This document shows positions 25,197-33,897 of a DNA stretch of 64,000 nt, piece after piece. Below the pieces are notes generated by a model. That model had not been told where the DNA came from and ran no database searches. It saw only the letters and a program-made list of their open reading frames with translations. The stretch is from CAYVTM01 sp964454645 (GTDB lineage: Bacteria; Bacteroidota; Bacteroidia; Sphingobacteriales; Sphingobacteriaceae). The DNA is taken from the NCBI GenBank assembly GCA_964454645.1, contig CAYVTM010000001.1, positions 1-64,000 of the forward strand, read 5' to 3'. Every line of letters begins with the position of its first letter. The first letter of the stretch is position 1. The translations under genes and the position numbers were made by a program.

Positions 25197-26333
25197 TTAG
25201 TTTTTTATAAACTTCTCAGTAAAGTAATACGAGGATCCCGCATCAATTTTTATTACATATAGGGCAGGATCTAATTCTTCGGAATAGATAGCTTGCTGAA
25301 AAATCCCGGCTTGTAAATTTCCCGATAGAACAATACGCCCTTGTAAATCGTAAACCCTGTAGGAAGCATTTTCGGGCATTGGTTTTTCTGTTGTAATTTG
25401 TATGGCGTATTCACTTACATGAATTTTTGCACGCTCTGACTGTTTGCTCGCAACCGAAGTCGGATTATTGTAAGCTTGTATGGTTGAATCAATCCAATTG
25501 CGATAAGCAGCTGTGCGTGTATATACTCCCGGATGTGTCGGGGTAGAAAAGGCATCGTTACCAAAACTTACAATACCTACTTGTACTAAATGTCCATTAC
25601 TGTCGACCATTAAAGGCCCGCCACTATCGCCAGCTCCGGCACCCTGGGGCAAGCCGGTTAAGCGACCAGCACACAGCATACCCTCGCTTAATACGCCGTT
25701 ATAGCGCCCGGGTTCGTTACAAATAGTATTGCTTATGATATCGATAAATGCACGTTGCAAAGTATCCGGAGCTAAAAAGGGATTGCCGGTATCGAATATA
25801 CCAAATCCAATTACCAGAGCATTGTTCCCCGGCTTGCTGTTTACTGAATCTCCTTGAGCAGCAATAGCTAAAGTTGGATAGGCAGAAGGAGTTTTCAAAT
25901 GGATCAAGGCGATATCCCCGTCCAGATCTGTTCCAAAAATATCGAAATTTGGATGAACAGCTATATAATCCGATATAATGCGTTCGTGTGACGTATTCGG
26001 ATTGCTTCGGATATAGGTATTGATAATAAGCCCTAAGCTGTCATAGGTATTTCCGGTAAAAAAGTTAATTACACAATGCCCGGCAGTTAATACCCAGTCT
26101 TTAGAAATAAGTGTACCTCCACAGAAGGGGTTAATAATTGCATCATTAATTTCATGAGCTTCGACAATGTTGACGAAAAAAGGATACTCGTTTGGAGCGT
26201 TTTCTCCTCCTACAACAAAATTTTGAGAATTGTCCTGACTTTGTGCAAGAGCCGGCAATGTCGAAAAGCTGAAAATACATCCGAAAAGCAAGGACGTTGT
26301 TTTCGCAAATAAGGGTAAAGAATTGCTTGTCAT
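25197..26333 (-). CDS. secreted trypsin-like serine protease with T9SS sorting domain
   Basis: Numbered from an upstream ATG at 26357, the catalytic triad is His94 (TAGHC), Asp148 (DGDIALIHL) and Ser245 (GDSGGPL), a complete S1 peptidase. The domain begins at VVGGENAPNEYPF after a signal peptide ending PALAQ, and the last 85 residues (from about KIHVSEYAIQ through SYRVYDLQGRIV to KFIKN) form a T9SS type A sorting domain. I chose the ATG at 26333: a TATATTTA box ends three bases before the upstream ATG, so transcription probably starts inside that longer form. The Cys usually found before the GDSGGP motif is replaced by Ala, so one chymotrypsin disulphide is missing. It is probably released outside or held at the cell surface. 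Confidence 0.88.
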   Translation of the reverse strand: MTSNSLPLFAKTTSLLFGCIFSFSTLPALAQSQDNSQNFVVGGENAPNEYPFFVNIVEAHEINDAIINPFCGGTLISKDWVLTAGHCVINFFTGNTYDSLGLIINTYIRSNPNTSHERIISDYIAVHPNFDIFGTDLDGDIALIHLKTPSAYPTLAIAAQGDSVNSKPGNNALVIGFGIFDTGNPFLAPDTLQRAFIDIISNTICNEPGRYNGVLSEGMLCAGRLTGLPQGAGAGDSGGPLMVDSNGHLVQVGIVSFGNDAFSTPTHPGVYTRTAAYRNWIDSTIQAYNNPTSVASKQSERAKIHVSEYAIQITTEKPMPENASYRVYDLQGRIVLSGNLQAGIFQQAIYSEELDPALYVIKIDAGSSYYFTEKFIKN

Positions 26334-26433
26334 AAATTTGCTTTTTACATACGACATTCTAAATATAGCTTACCCCTATCTGACATACTATATCCTTATC
26401 TGCATACTCTTGATATACAGAGGTATTCTAAGA

Positions 26434-26841
26434 TTAGCTCCAGACACTGATAATAAAAGCCATGATAATATAAGATACAATGGTATACCCTGCATTAATA
26501 AGCATATATCGGGTACTTTTTTGTTCGAATAAACCAATCGTGAAAATCGAAGAGGATATTCCTCCAAAGCTGATCATGAATGCAGCTTTTGTTGCATAGG
26601 AGTAATCTTCAAGCGTGCTGTTTAATAACATTGCCAGATTAAATGCCATTACAACAGCCCATATAAAGGCAAATCCGAAGATACGTGCTTTATTGCTTGC
26701 GGCAAGATCGGCATCTGTAAAATTGTTTTCCTTTGCCCAGGCTTTTCCAAAAAGTAGGTTACTATACCATAGGCCACCCAAAACAAATGTAGAAATTGCG
26801 GCTGCCAGTACAGCCCACCAATTGATTATTGAAATATCCAT
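26434..26841 (-). CDS. DUF1761 family membrane protein
   Basis: The 135-residue protein has four hydrophobic spans, beginning with INWWAVLAAAISTFVLGGLW and continuing through FGFAFIWAVVMAFNLAMLL, to a final YTIVSYIIMAFIISVW. The WYSNLLFGKAWAKEN stretch after the first span is the family signature of DUF1761, whose function is unknown. It lies 100 bases upstream of the protease gene on the same strand, but the gap has its own promoter-like box, so an operon is not certain. Confidence 0.75.
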   Translation of the reverse strand: MDISIINWWAVLAAAISTFVLGGLWYSNLLFGKAWAKENNFTDADLAASNKARIFGFAFIWAVVMAFNLAMLLNSTLEDYSYATKAAFMISFGGISSSIFTIGLFEQKSTRYMLINAGYTIVSYIIMAFIISVWS

Positions 26842-27022
26842 AACTGTAGGTTTAAATTAAGTTCGTTGTTTTGTGCCGTATGTCTTACAGTAGTGGATGT
26901 AAAATAAACTTAAAATATTTTTATTAAATATCAAATAAAGGAAATTATTTTTTTATGAACAATTGCACATTTGCCGTTTTCTTTCCGGACTTTCGAAGCT
27001 CTTTGGCTAATTTTGATATATT

Positions 27023-27060
27023 GAAAAAAATACCCCCTGAAAAAATTACTCCAGGGGGAT
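27023..27060 (-). terminator. terminator of ahpC-ahpD
   Basis: CCCCCTG and CAGGGGG pair across a 12-base AT-rich loop. On the minus strand the stem is followed by seven T residues, about 45 bases past the ahpD-like stop codon. Confidence 0.75.
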
Positions 27061-27102
27061 GTTTGAGATTTTTCTAAAAACTTATATTTATAGAAAAGGA
27101 AA

Positions 27103-27687
27103 TTAAATTAGAGTATTAAATCCTTTAATCACTGCACCTAAGCGAATAGCTTCGTATATCCTTGCTTCGGTAGCGCCATGTTGTTTTACCGATTGCTCAT
27201 GTGCGTTAACACACATTTCACAACCGTTAACTGCAGAAATCACTAAGCTCACCAATTCAAAGAATTCTTTCCCCATAACCGGGTTTGCCATGATGCTCAT
27301 TTTAATGCCTGCCGGTGTGTGGGTATAATATTCGTTATTTGTGAAGTGGCGGAAGCGATAGAATACATTGTTTACATTCATCAGGGAAACACATGCATAC
27401 AGTTCTGTGATTTCATCTTCCGTAGCTTCCGCTTGTGTTGCTAATGTAGTAAATGAGTTCATCAACACTTCATTTTTTTCGTTAACGGCTACTGCCAATG
27501 CAAGCAGATAACTTTCTTTCTTCGTCAGGTTCGGATACGATAGAACATTACTTAGGTTAATACGTAAATCTTTTAAATAACGATGGTCTTTTTCGGCCAT
27601 CCGATTTAAGGCATTACTTATAGCTTGTTCTTCAATTCCGAAATCGTTTTTTATGCGATCCAACGTTTCATTCATTACTTTTTCCAT
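27103..27687 (-). CDS. ahpD: AhpD-like alkylhydroperoxidase (carboxymuconolactone decarboxylase fold)
   Basis: The 194-residue helical protein carries the AhpD active site NGCEMCVNAHE (Cys156, Cys159, His163), the dithiol centre that in Mycobacterium reduces AhpC with electrons from lipoamide. It is downstream of ahpC with only 7 bases between, so the two are co-transcribed and very probably work as a reductase and peroxidase pair. A plain AhpF flavoprotein is not encoded nearby. The protein should act in the cytoplasm in the removal of peroxides. Confidence 0.9.
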   Translation of the reverse strand: MEKVMNETLDRIKNDFGIEEQAISNALNRMAEKDHRYLKDLRINLSNVLSYPNLTKKESYLLALAVAVNEKNEVLMNSFTTLATQAEATEDEITELYACVSLMNVNNVFYRFRHFTNNEYYTHTPAGIKMSIMANPVMGKEFFELVSLVISAVNGCEMCVNAHEQSVKQHGATEARIYEAIRLGAVIKGFNTLI

Positions 27688-27694
27688 AATCTGT

Positions 27695-28249
27695 TTAAGC
27701 GTTTAATGTCGCTTCTCCTTTTTGCCAGTTGCATGGGCAAAGTTCATCGGTTTGCAATGCGTCTAATACTCGAATAACTTCGTTTACATTACGACCAACA
27801 TTTAAGTCGTATATGGAAACCCAACGAACAATTCCTTGGGGGTCGATAATGAAGGTAGCGCGGTAAGCTACTTTTTCGTTTGGCTCTAAAATTCCTAATT
27901 CATCAGCTAATGATTTAGAAGTATCTGCCAACATAGGTAAGCGAAGATTTTTTAAATCATCATGGTTGTTTCTCCAGGCTAAGTGAACAAACTCACTGTC
28001 TGTAGATGCACCGATTAAGGTAGCATCACGATCTGAAAAATCTCCGTAATGTTTATCGAACTCTGCAATTTCGGTAGGACAAACAAAAGTAAAATCTTTA
28101 GGCCACCAGAATAATACGACCCATTTGCCCGAAGCGAAAAGCTCTTCGCTGTTAATCTCGTAAAACTCTTTGCCTTTTTCGATAGATACTACTGCTTGTT
28201 TTTTGAATGGTGGAAATTGTGAACCGATTGAAATAATTTTGTTTTGCAT
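27695..28249 (-). CDS. ahpC: AhpC-type peroxiredoxin
   Basis: This 184-residue 2-Cys peroxiredoxin has its peroxidatic Cys57 in DFTFVCPTE and resolving cysteines at the C terminus (Cys171 and Cys173 in ELCPCNW). The layout, including the extra C-terminal Cys pair, is that of the mycobacterial type AhpC that is served by AhpD, and ahpD follows at once. It reduces hydrogen peroxide and organic peroxides. The gene faces away from oxyR, with a clear promoter on its side of the shared region, so induction by peroxide through OxyR is likely. Confidence 0.95.
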   Translation of the reverse strand: MQNKIISIGSQFPPFKKQAVVSIEKGKEFYEINSEELFASGKWVVLFWWPKDFTFVCPTEIAEFDKHYGDFSDRDATLIGASTDSEFVHLAWRNNHDDLKNLRLPMLADTSKSLADELGILEPNEKVAYRATFIIDPQGIVRWVSIYDLNVGRNVNEVIRVLDALQTDELCPCNWQKGEATLNA

Positions 28250-28273
28250 GATTTATATTTTTTTAATGTGTTG

Positions 28274-28306
28274 CAAACGTAGCTTTTTATTGCTGCTAAA
28301 ACAAAA
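28274..28306 (-). promoter_or_regulatory. promoter of ahpC-ahpD
   Basis: On the minus strand TTTTG (28302-28306) and TACGTTTG (28274-28281) are 20 bases apart, a good Bacteroidota promoter. The start of transcription would be near 28268, about 20 bases before the ahpC start codon. Confidence 0.65.
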
Positions 28307-28340
28307 CGATATTTTCTATGTTGTAATAAATATTATCTAT
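28305..28340. promoter_or_regulatory. possible OxyR binding site between ahpC and oxyR
   Basis: ATAA-N7-CTAT (28326-28340) matches a half of the OxyR consensus ATAG-N7-CTAT in seven of eight bases, and a second CTAT (28316-28319) lies six bases upstream of it, nearly the expected seven. The first quarter (AACG) is poor. It abuts the -33 box of the ahpC promoter, where an activator would bind. Confidence 0.38.
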
Positions 28341-28362
28341 ATTTATTTAATTAATATAAATT

Positions 28363-29304
28363 ATGAATATACAGCAACTCGAGTACATTATTGCAGTAGA
28401 TAACTTTCGTCATTTTGCCAAAGCTGCCGGTAAAAGTGCAGTTACTCAACCTACCTTGAGTATGATGATTCAGAAACTTGAAGAAGAATTAGACCTGAAG
28501 ATCTTCGATCGTTCGAAACAGCCGGTAGTGCCTACGAAAGAAGGAGTAGAAGTGATACGTCGTGCCCGTATGATCATCGCAGAAATTGACCGGCTGAAAA
28601 CTTTTGCTGCCGAATTAAAGGGAGATATGGGTAAAGATTTACGCTTAGGAATTATTCCTACTTTGGCACCTTACTTATTGCCCGTTTTTTTGAAATCTTT
28701 TTCAGATAAATATCCCCAACTCCAGATAAGTATCAAAGAAATGATTACCAAAGATATTTGTGATAAGTTAAAGTCCGGGGAATTGGACATGGGAATTATG
28801 GCTACTCCTTTAACAGTCCCCGAATTGTTGGAGTACCCGGTTTTTTATGAAGAGTTTTTGGTATATGCTTCTCAAAAAGAAAAACTCGCACAAAAAAAAT
28901 ATGTTCTTCCTAAACAAATAGATCCGAACAGATTGTGGCTCCTGCAGGAAGGGCATTGCTTCCGAAGCCAGGTATTTAATTTATGTGAATTGAAGAAGAA
29001 AGATTCCTCTACAGACAATGTACATTATGAAGCCGGGAGTATCGAAACACTCATCAACCTGGTTGATAAACATCACGGTATAACAATCGTTCCGACATTG
29101 GCTACACTAAACATGAAGGCTTCTCAACGAAAAAATATCCGGGAATTTGCGAAGCCAAAACCTTCCAGGGAAATCAGTATAGTAGTCAATAGAAGTTTTC
29201 CCCGGACACAGCTTCTGGAACGGTTAAAGTCAGAGATAAAAAACAGTTTAGCTCCGGAATTCCATACGAAAGCTAAGCATATACTGGAAGTAGGCTTAGG
29301 CTAA
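28363..29304 (+). CDS. oxyR: OxyR-type LysR transcriptional regulator
   Basis: The 313-residue protein has the LysR winged-helix at the N terminus (MNIQQLEYIIAVDNFRHFAK, then AAGKSAVTQPTLSMMIQKLE) and a two-lobed sensor domain from about residue 90. Cys199 and Cys208 in QEGHCFRSQVFNLCEL have the same spacing, and here even the same numbers, as the disulphide-forming pair of Escherichia coli OxyR. That makes it a peroxide sensor with good confidence. It is divergent from ahpC-ahpD, its obvious target, and converges on dapA with only 9 bases between stops. Confidence 0.93.
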   Translation: MNIQQLEYIIAVDNFRHFAKAAGKSAVTQPTLSMMIQKLEEELDLKIFDRSKQPVVPTKEGVEVIRRARMIIAEIDRLKTFAAELKGDMGKDLRLGIIPTLAPYLLPVFLKSFSDKYPQLQISIKEMITKDICDKLKSGELDMGIMATPLTVPELLEYPVFYEEFLVYASQKEKLAQKKYVLPKQIDPNRLWLLQEGHCFRSQVFNLCELKKKDSSTDNVHYEAGSIETLINLVDKHHGITIVPTLATLNMKASQRKNIREFAKPKPSREISIVVNRSFPRTQLLERLKSEIKNSLAPEFHTKAKHILEVGLG

Positions 29305-29313
29305 AGAAATTTC

Positions 29314-30192
29314 TTAGTAAGTATCGATAGCAGATTTAATTTTTTTATAAATCTGCTCATTCACATTCATCAAAGGTAAACGAACATAATCTTCACAAAT
29401 GCCTTTCATTTTTAAAGCTGCTTTTATTCCTCCGGGAGAGCCGTCAGCAAATAATAAATTGATAATATCAATTAATTTATAATGAAGCTTTCTGGCTTTT
29501 TCATAATCTCCGGCTAATGCGAGTCTTGTCATTTGAGCGAAATCTCTCGGAAAAGCATTCCCTACAACCGAAATAACACCGACAGCACCTAAAGAAACCA
29601 TGGGTAAAGTAATACCATCATCTCCGGAAATTACGATAAAATTTTTGGGTTTGTTTTTTAAGATTTGCATAAACTGGTCGAAGTTTCCGGAAGCTTCTTT
29701 TATACCCAATACATTTTTTACTTCATGAGCGATGCGAAGGGTCGTTTCCGCAGTCATATTAGATCCGGTACGTCCGGGAACATTGTACAAAATAACAGGT
29801 AGCGGTGCATGCTCGGCAACTGCTTTGTAATGTTGAAAAAGCCCTTCCTGATTGGGTTTGTTATAATAGGGCGCTACCGATAAAATAGCAGTAAACCCTT
29901 TTTTATCGAAATGATCTAAAGTGTCACAAACCTCTTTCGTATTATTTCCTCCAATGCCTGCCACTACAGGTACTCTGCCGGCAACGGTTTCGATAGTGAA
30001 ATCGAATACGGACTTCTTCTCTTCTTTACTTAAAGTTGCCGATTCTCCGGTAGTACCCATCGGCACCAAATAATCAACCTTATTTTGAATCAATGAATGG
30101 ATTAATTTTTTAAAACTTTTGAAATCGATACTTCCGTCTTTATGGAAGGGAGTTACCATTGCAATTCCGGTTCCGTGTAATTGAGTACGCAT
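29314..30192 (-). CDS. dapA: 4-hydroxy-tetrahydrodipicolinate synthase
   Basis: The 292-residue protein has the DHDPS/NAL family marks: GTGIAMVTPFHKDGSID at the start, the substrate-binding MGTTGESATL, the catalytic Tyr in VILYNVPGRTGSNM and the Schiff-base Lys in NVLGIKEASG. It condenses pyruvate with aspartate semialdehyde in the lysine and diaminopimelate pathway. It is the last gene of a minus-strand series with the DUF6913 gene 3 bases upstream. The other family members (N-acetylneuraminate lyase and so on) are less likely given the clean DapA motifs. Confidence 0.95.
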   Translation of the reverse strand: MRTQLHGTGIAMVTPFHKDGSIDFKSFKKLIHSLIQNKVDYLVPMGTTGESATLSKEEKKSVFDFTIETVAGRVPVVAGIGGNNTKEVCDTLDHFDKKGFTAILSVAPYYNKPNQEGLFQHYKAVAEHAPLPVILYNVPGRTGSNMTAETTLRIAHEVKNVLGIKEASGNFDQFMQILKNKPKNFIVISGDDGITLPMVSLGAVGVISVVGNAFPRDFAQMTRLALAGDYEKARKLHYKLIDIINLLFADGSPGGIKAALKMKGICEDYVRLPLMNVNEQIYKKIKSAIDTY

Positions 30193-30195
30193 GGT

Positions 30196-30750
30196 TTATT
30201 TGTGTTTTTTTAGTTCGCCTAAATAATGTTGTAAGGTATCAATATAACTTTTTAAATCAGTTCTCGGTTCATTGATCATAAAATCATAGGCTATAGTAAT
30301 ATTCGGAGAATACTTACCTACCCGTAATTTTGCTTTTGATAAAGAAGCAATATAATTTATACTAAATGCATGAGTATAGTTTAAACTAAGTAAGAGGTCA
30401 AAATCCTTTTTGTAAAACTGCTCAATCATCGATTTTCCCGGTCGGTGGAAAATATCAAAATCGCTTTCGAAAATATAATGAGGGTTAATATTCTCTTTAT
30501 TTTTTTTCCGGTAATCTTTGATCAGAATCAAACCGATATAATCCACTTCTTTTCCTTTTTGCTTCAGTTCCGATATATATGCATGGGCTGTGGCTATATC
30601 TTCTTCGGAATGTGCCGTAAAGAGTAGGCCAATGTGCTTCGCTTCTGCAAAAGTTACGGTTTCCCGCTGTACCCTGCGGTTCAGCAGATTTCTTTTTAAA
30701 TGCCTGCGTCCAAAATAAAATGCGATCCGTTTAAAATATTTTTTCATCAA
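30196..30750 (-). CDS. DUF6913 family protein of unknown function
   Basis: The 184-residue protein has a basic N terminus (KKYFKRIAFYFGRRHLKRNL) and an alpha/beta body with IGLLFTAHSEEDI and the acidic FDLLLSLNYTHAFSINYIA. I recall the family as DUF6913, found in Bacteroidota next to dapA and ligA; no function is known to me. It sits between those genes with 3 and 11 bases of spacing, so it is co-transcribed with them. No signal peptide or membrane span is seen. Confidence 0.65.
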   Translation of the reverse strand: MMKKYFKRIAFYFGRRHLKRNLLNRRVQRETVTFAEAKHIGLLFTAHSEEDIATAHAYISELKQKGKEVDYIGLILIKDYRKKNKENINPHYIFESDFDIFHRPGKSMIEQFYKKDFDLLLSLNYTHAFSINYIASLSKAKLRVGKYSPNITIAYDFMINEPRTDLKSYIDTLQHYLGELKKHK

Positions 30751-30761
30751 TCTTCTTTCCT

Positions 30762-32777
30762 TTAGGATTGAATAAGCTTCTCAAATTCATCTTCCGATAA
30801 AATAGGAATATTCAACTCCGTTGCTTTTTGTAATTTACCGGGCCCCATATTTTCACCGGCAATAACATAATTTAATTTGGAAGAAATACTGCTTACAACT
30901 TTTCCTCCGTTTGCTTCAATCTTTTCTTTCAATTCTTCCCGGGAGAAATTAAGAAAGACTCCCGAAACCACAAAGCTAAGACCTTTTAAGCGTTCTCCTT
31001 CCAATTCAACTGTTTTTATTTTTGCTTCAAAGCAAAGTCCTTGCGCTTTTAATTTGTCAATCGTCTTGCGATGTTCATCAGACTTAAAGTAATCGAGTAC
31101 ACTTTGTGCTATACGCTCGCCGATCTCATCTACTGCTATCAGCTCCTCAAAACTTGCCTGCATCAGTGTGTCGATGGTTTTGAAATGATAAGCCAGTTTT
31201 TTTGCAACCGTTTCTCCCACAAAGCGTATTCCTAACCCAAACAGTACTTTTTCGAAAGGGTTGCTTTTAGATTGCTCAATTCCCTGTAATAAATTTGTAA
31301 CGGAGCGTTCGGCAAAGCGATCCAGGCGCAATAGTTCCGGGGCTTTGTCTTCTAAGGCGTAGATGTCGGAAATATTTTTTATTAACCTTTCGCGATACAA
31401 TTGCTCGATGGTTTCATCTCCCAAGCTGTCAATATTCATTGCTTTACGTGAAGTAAAGTGTTGCATTTTCCCGATTAGCTGTGGCGGACAATGTTCTTCG
31501 TTCGGACAATAATGTTGTGCTTCTCCTTCTTCCCGAACCAAGGTAGTATTACATTCCGGACATACCTCGATGAATTGAACGCTCCTTGCCCCGGGATCTC
31601 TTTTCTCCGTATTTACCCCTGTAATTTTGGGAATGATTTCTCCTCCCTTTTCTACTTTTACATAATCGTGCTCATGTAAATCAAGTTTTTCAATCTGATC
31701 GGCATTGTGCAGAGAGGCTCTTTTAACAACTGTGCCGGCCAATAAAACCGGGCTTAAATTTGCAACGGGAGTAATGGCCCCGGTCCGTCCAACCTGATAA
31801 GATATCGAGAGTAACTGTGTTTCGACCTCTGTCGCTTTGTATTTATAAGCTATTGCCCAACGGGGCGATTTTGCCGTAAAGCCTAACTCTTGTTGTTGTG
31901 CATAACTGTTTACTTTCAAAACGATTCCGTCAATATCGAAGCTTAAGTTATGGCGTTCTTTTTCCCAATAGGCAATAAATTCGAAAACTTCCTGTATGTT
32001 GGAACAAAGCTTATAGGTAGGAGATATCTGAAAGCCCCATTCTCCGGCTTTTTTCAGGCTCTCGTAATGTGTTCTGATATCCGGTTTGTCGGTAATTAAA
32101 TGATACAGAAAGCAATCAAGCGGACGTTTCGCAACTTCTTTCGGGTCTTGCATTTTCAAAGTCCCCGAAGCGAAATTGCGCGGATTCGCATATGCTTGTT
32201 CTCCGGTTTCTTCACGTTCCCGGTTTAATTTCTCAAAAGCTTTTCGATGCATGAATATTTCGCCGCGTATCTCAAAATGATCGGGGTAATCATCGTCCTT
32301 CAACTTTATCGGAATGGCATGAATGGTTTTTACATTGTTCGTAACATCATCCCCTTTAGTACCGTCACCGCGTGTAAGTGCATGCTTTAATTTACCGTTT
32401 TCGTAACGTAGCCCGATGGCTAAGCCGTCGAATTTTAGTTCACAAACATATTCGTAAGGTGCATCAAGAATTTTTTTAACCCGGTTGTCGAAGTCTGTCA
32501 GTTCCGATTGTGAATAGGTGTTACCTAAAGATAACATCGGGTATTCATGCACAATGGATTTAAAACTTTTGCTGATCTCTCCGCCTACGCGTTGAGTAGG
32601 AGAGTTCGGGCTCAGGAATCCGGGATACTGTTTTTCGAGTTGAATAAGCTCCTCTAACAAAACGTCAAACTCATAATCACTGATTTCCGGATTCGATAAT
32701 ACATAATATTGGTAATTATGTCTTTGTATCTCTTTAGATAAGAATTCTATACGGCTTTGAGCTTCTTCGCGTGTCAT
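30762..32777 (-). CDS. ligA: NAD-dependent DNA ligase
   Basis: This 671-residue ligase has the adenylated Lys115 in the KxDG motif CELKFDGLAIG, an N-terminal Ia domain that takes the NMN part (HNYQYYVLSNPEISDYEFD), a four-Cys zinc finger (CPECNTTL and CPNEEHCPPQ), helix-hairpin-helix repeats and a BRCT domain over about residues 595-671. The full length and all motifs are intact. It seals nicks in replication and repair and is normally essential. The next gene downstream is the DUF6913 gene, 11 bases away. Confidence 0.97.
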   Translation of the reverse strand: MTREEAQSRIEFLSKEIQRHNYQYYVLSNPEISDYEFDVLLEELIQLEKQYPGFLSPNSPTQRVGGEISKSFKSIVHEYPMLSLGNTYSQSELTDFDNRVKKILDAPYEYVCELKFDGLAIGLRYENGKLKHALTRGDGTKGDDVTNNVKTIHAIPIKLKDDDYPDHFEIRGEIFMHRKAFEKLNREREETGEQAYANPRNFASGTLKMQDPKEVAKRPLDCFLYHLITDKPDIRTHYESLKKAGEWGFQISPTYKLCSNIQEVFEFIAYWEKERHNLSFDIDGIVLKVNSYAQQQELGFTAKSPRWAIAYKYKATEVETQLLSISYQVGRTGAITPVANLSPVLLAGTVVKRASLHNADQIEKLDLHEHDYVKVEKGGEIIPKITGVNTEKRDPGARSVQFIEVCPECNTTLVREEGEAQHYCPNEEHCPPQLIGKMQHFTSRKAMNIDSLGDETIEQLYRERLIKNISDIYALEDKAPELLRLDRFAERSVTNLLQGIEQSKSNPFEKVLFGLGIRFVGETVAKKLAYHFKTIDTLMQASFEELIAVDEIGERIAQSVLDYFKSDEHRKTIDKLKAQGLCFEAKIKTVELEGERLKGLSFVVSGVFLNFSREELKEKIEANGGKVVSSISSKLNYVIAGENMGPGKLQKATELNIPILSEDEFEKLIQS

Positions 32778-32823
32778 GGCGCGAATTTAAGATTTTACAG
32801 ATAATTAATGATACAATCAGGTA

Positions 32824-33897
32824 CTAAAAAATATCGAAGCGAATAGAGAAAATATTGGAATAGAGGGCATCACTGGAATTACCGATATCTGTCAAAGCAT
32901 AATCAATCGAAATCATTTTTATTTTCAGTCCCAGCCCTATATTGGGTTGCATGCTATAGGAACTCTTTTGGTCGAAATCGATTTGCTTTTGAATATTTCC
33001 GAGTCCCGCTCGCAGATACACTATGTTCAGGTAATCAAATTCCAAGCCCAGGTGAGGGTCGCCACTGATAGGGCTCCCCGAAGCCTTTAATAATACATTA
33101 CGTTCACCATCGGTAGATAGATCGATATCTGCTTCGGCAGTCATATTTACTTTTTTGCTGAGGGCTGTATGAAAAGATGTTCCCAAAATAAATTTAGGAT
33201 TGGTAAGCTCTATAGAATTTTCCGGTATCTCGTTCCCGGTTTCTTCAAACACTTCTTTGGTCCGGTCAGAAAGGGAATACGACCAGGCATTGAAGGTAGT
33301 TGTAAGGTCTCGTGCCATAATCCCAAACCGGAACTTCTTCAACCGATATAAGGCCGATGCGTCAATCCCAAAACCCCAGGATTTGGCAAAGTCGCCGATA
33401 CGCCGGTGTACGATTTTTACATTTCCACCCAGGCTTACATTTTCATTCGGCATTTTGCGGGCATAGGATCCGATGAAAGCATAGTCGGCAGCGGAGAAGG
33501 TGCTGATACGGTCGTAGTTAATGTTTCCACCGGCATCAATAAGTTCCGTTGTATTTAAAATGTCATCTACTCCAAAACGGATAAATGAAATCGCTCCAAA
33601 GCTTTTATCATCAATCTTTCCGGCAAATGCTGCATAATCGTAATTGGCTATCGCCCCGAAGTATTCGGCGTGCATTAATGCTACCTGCGATTTTTCCTGT
33701 ATTCCGGTTAATGCTGCGGGATTCCAATAGCCTGCATACACATCATTTACCGATGCTACCACAGCATTCGACATACCAAAAGCACGAGAACCCACACCCA
33801 GTGTTAAGAATTCGTTACTGTACTTACGACTTTGTACTTGAGCATTTGCAAAAGCGATACCCGTGAATAGAAGAAAAAGAAGAGTCCTCTTATGCAT
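32824..33897 (-). CDS. PorV/PorQ family outer-membrane protein
   Basis: The 357-residue product has a signal peptide (MHKRTLLFLLFTGIAFANAQ) and the mark of the PorV/PorQ family soon after it: FLTLGVGSRAFGMSNAVVAS and VYAGYWNPAALTG, the opening of a FadL-like barrel. Strands fill the rest up to a C-terminal Phe. PorV is the shuttle protein of T9SS that carries cargo to the attachment machinery; PorQ is related. Which of the two subgroups this belongs to I cannot say. Two T9SS cargo proteins are encoded in this window, so a transport role is reasonable. It starts directly after the stop of the ACP-phosphodiesterase-like gene. Confidence 0.8.
   Translation of the reverse strand: MHKRTLLFLLFTGIAFANAQVQSRKYSNEFLTLGVGSRAFGMSNAVVASVNDVYAGYWNPAALTGIQEKSQVALMHAEYFGAIANYDYAAFAGKIDDKSFGAISFIRFGVDDILNTTELIDAGGNINYDRISTFSAADYAFIGSYARKMPNENVSLGGNVKIVHRRIGDFAKSWGFGIDASALYRLKKFRFGIMARDLTTTFNAWSYSLSDRTKEVFEETGNEIPENSIELTNPKFILGTSFHTALSKKVNMTAEADIDLSTDGERNVLLKASGSPISGDPHLGLEFDYLNIVYLRAGLGNIQKQIDFDQKSSYSMQPNIGLGLKIKMISIDYALTDIGNSSDALYSNIFSIRFDIF

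Noticed and set aside
26954..27076. 40-codon plus-strand frame starting MNNCTFAVFF
   Set aside because: It runs through the ahpD terminator hairpin and has no family resemblance; chance is more likely.
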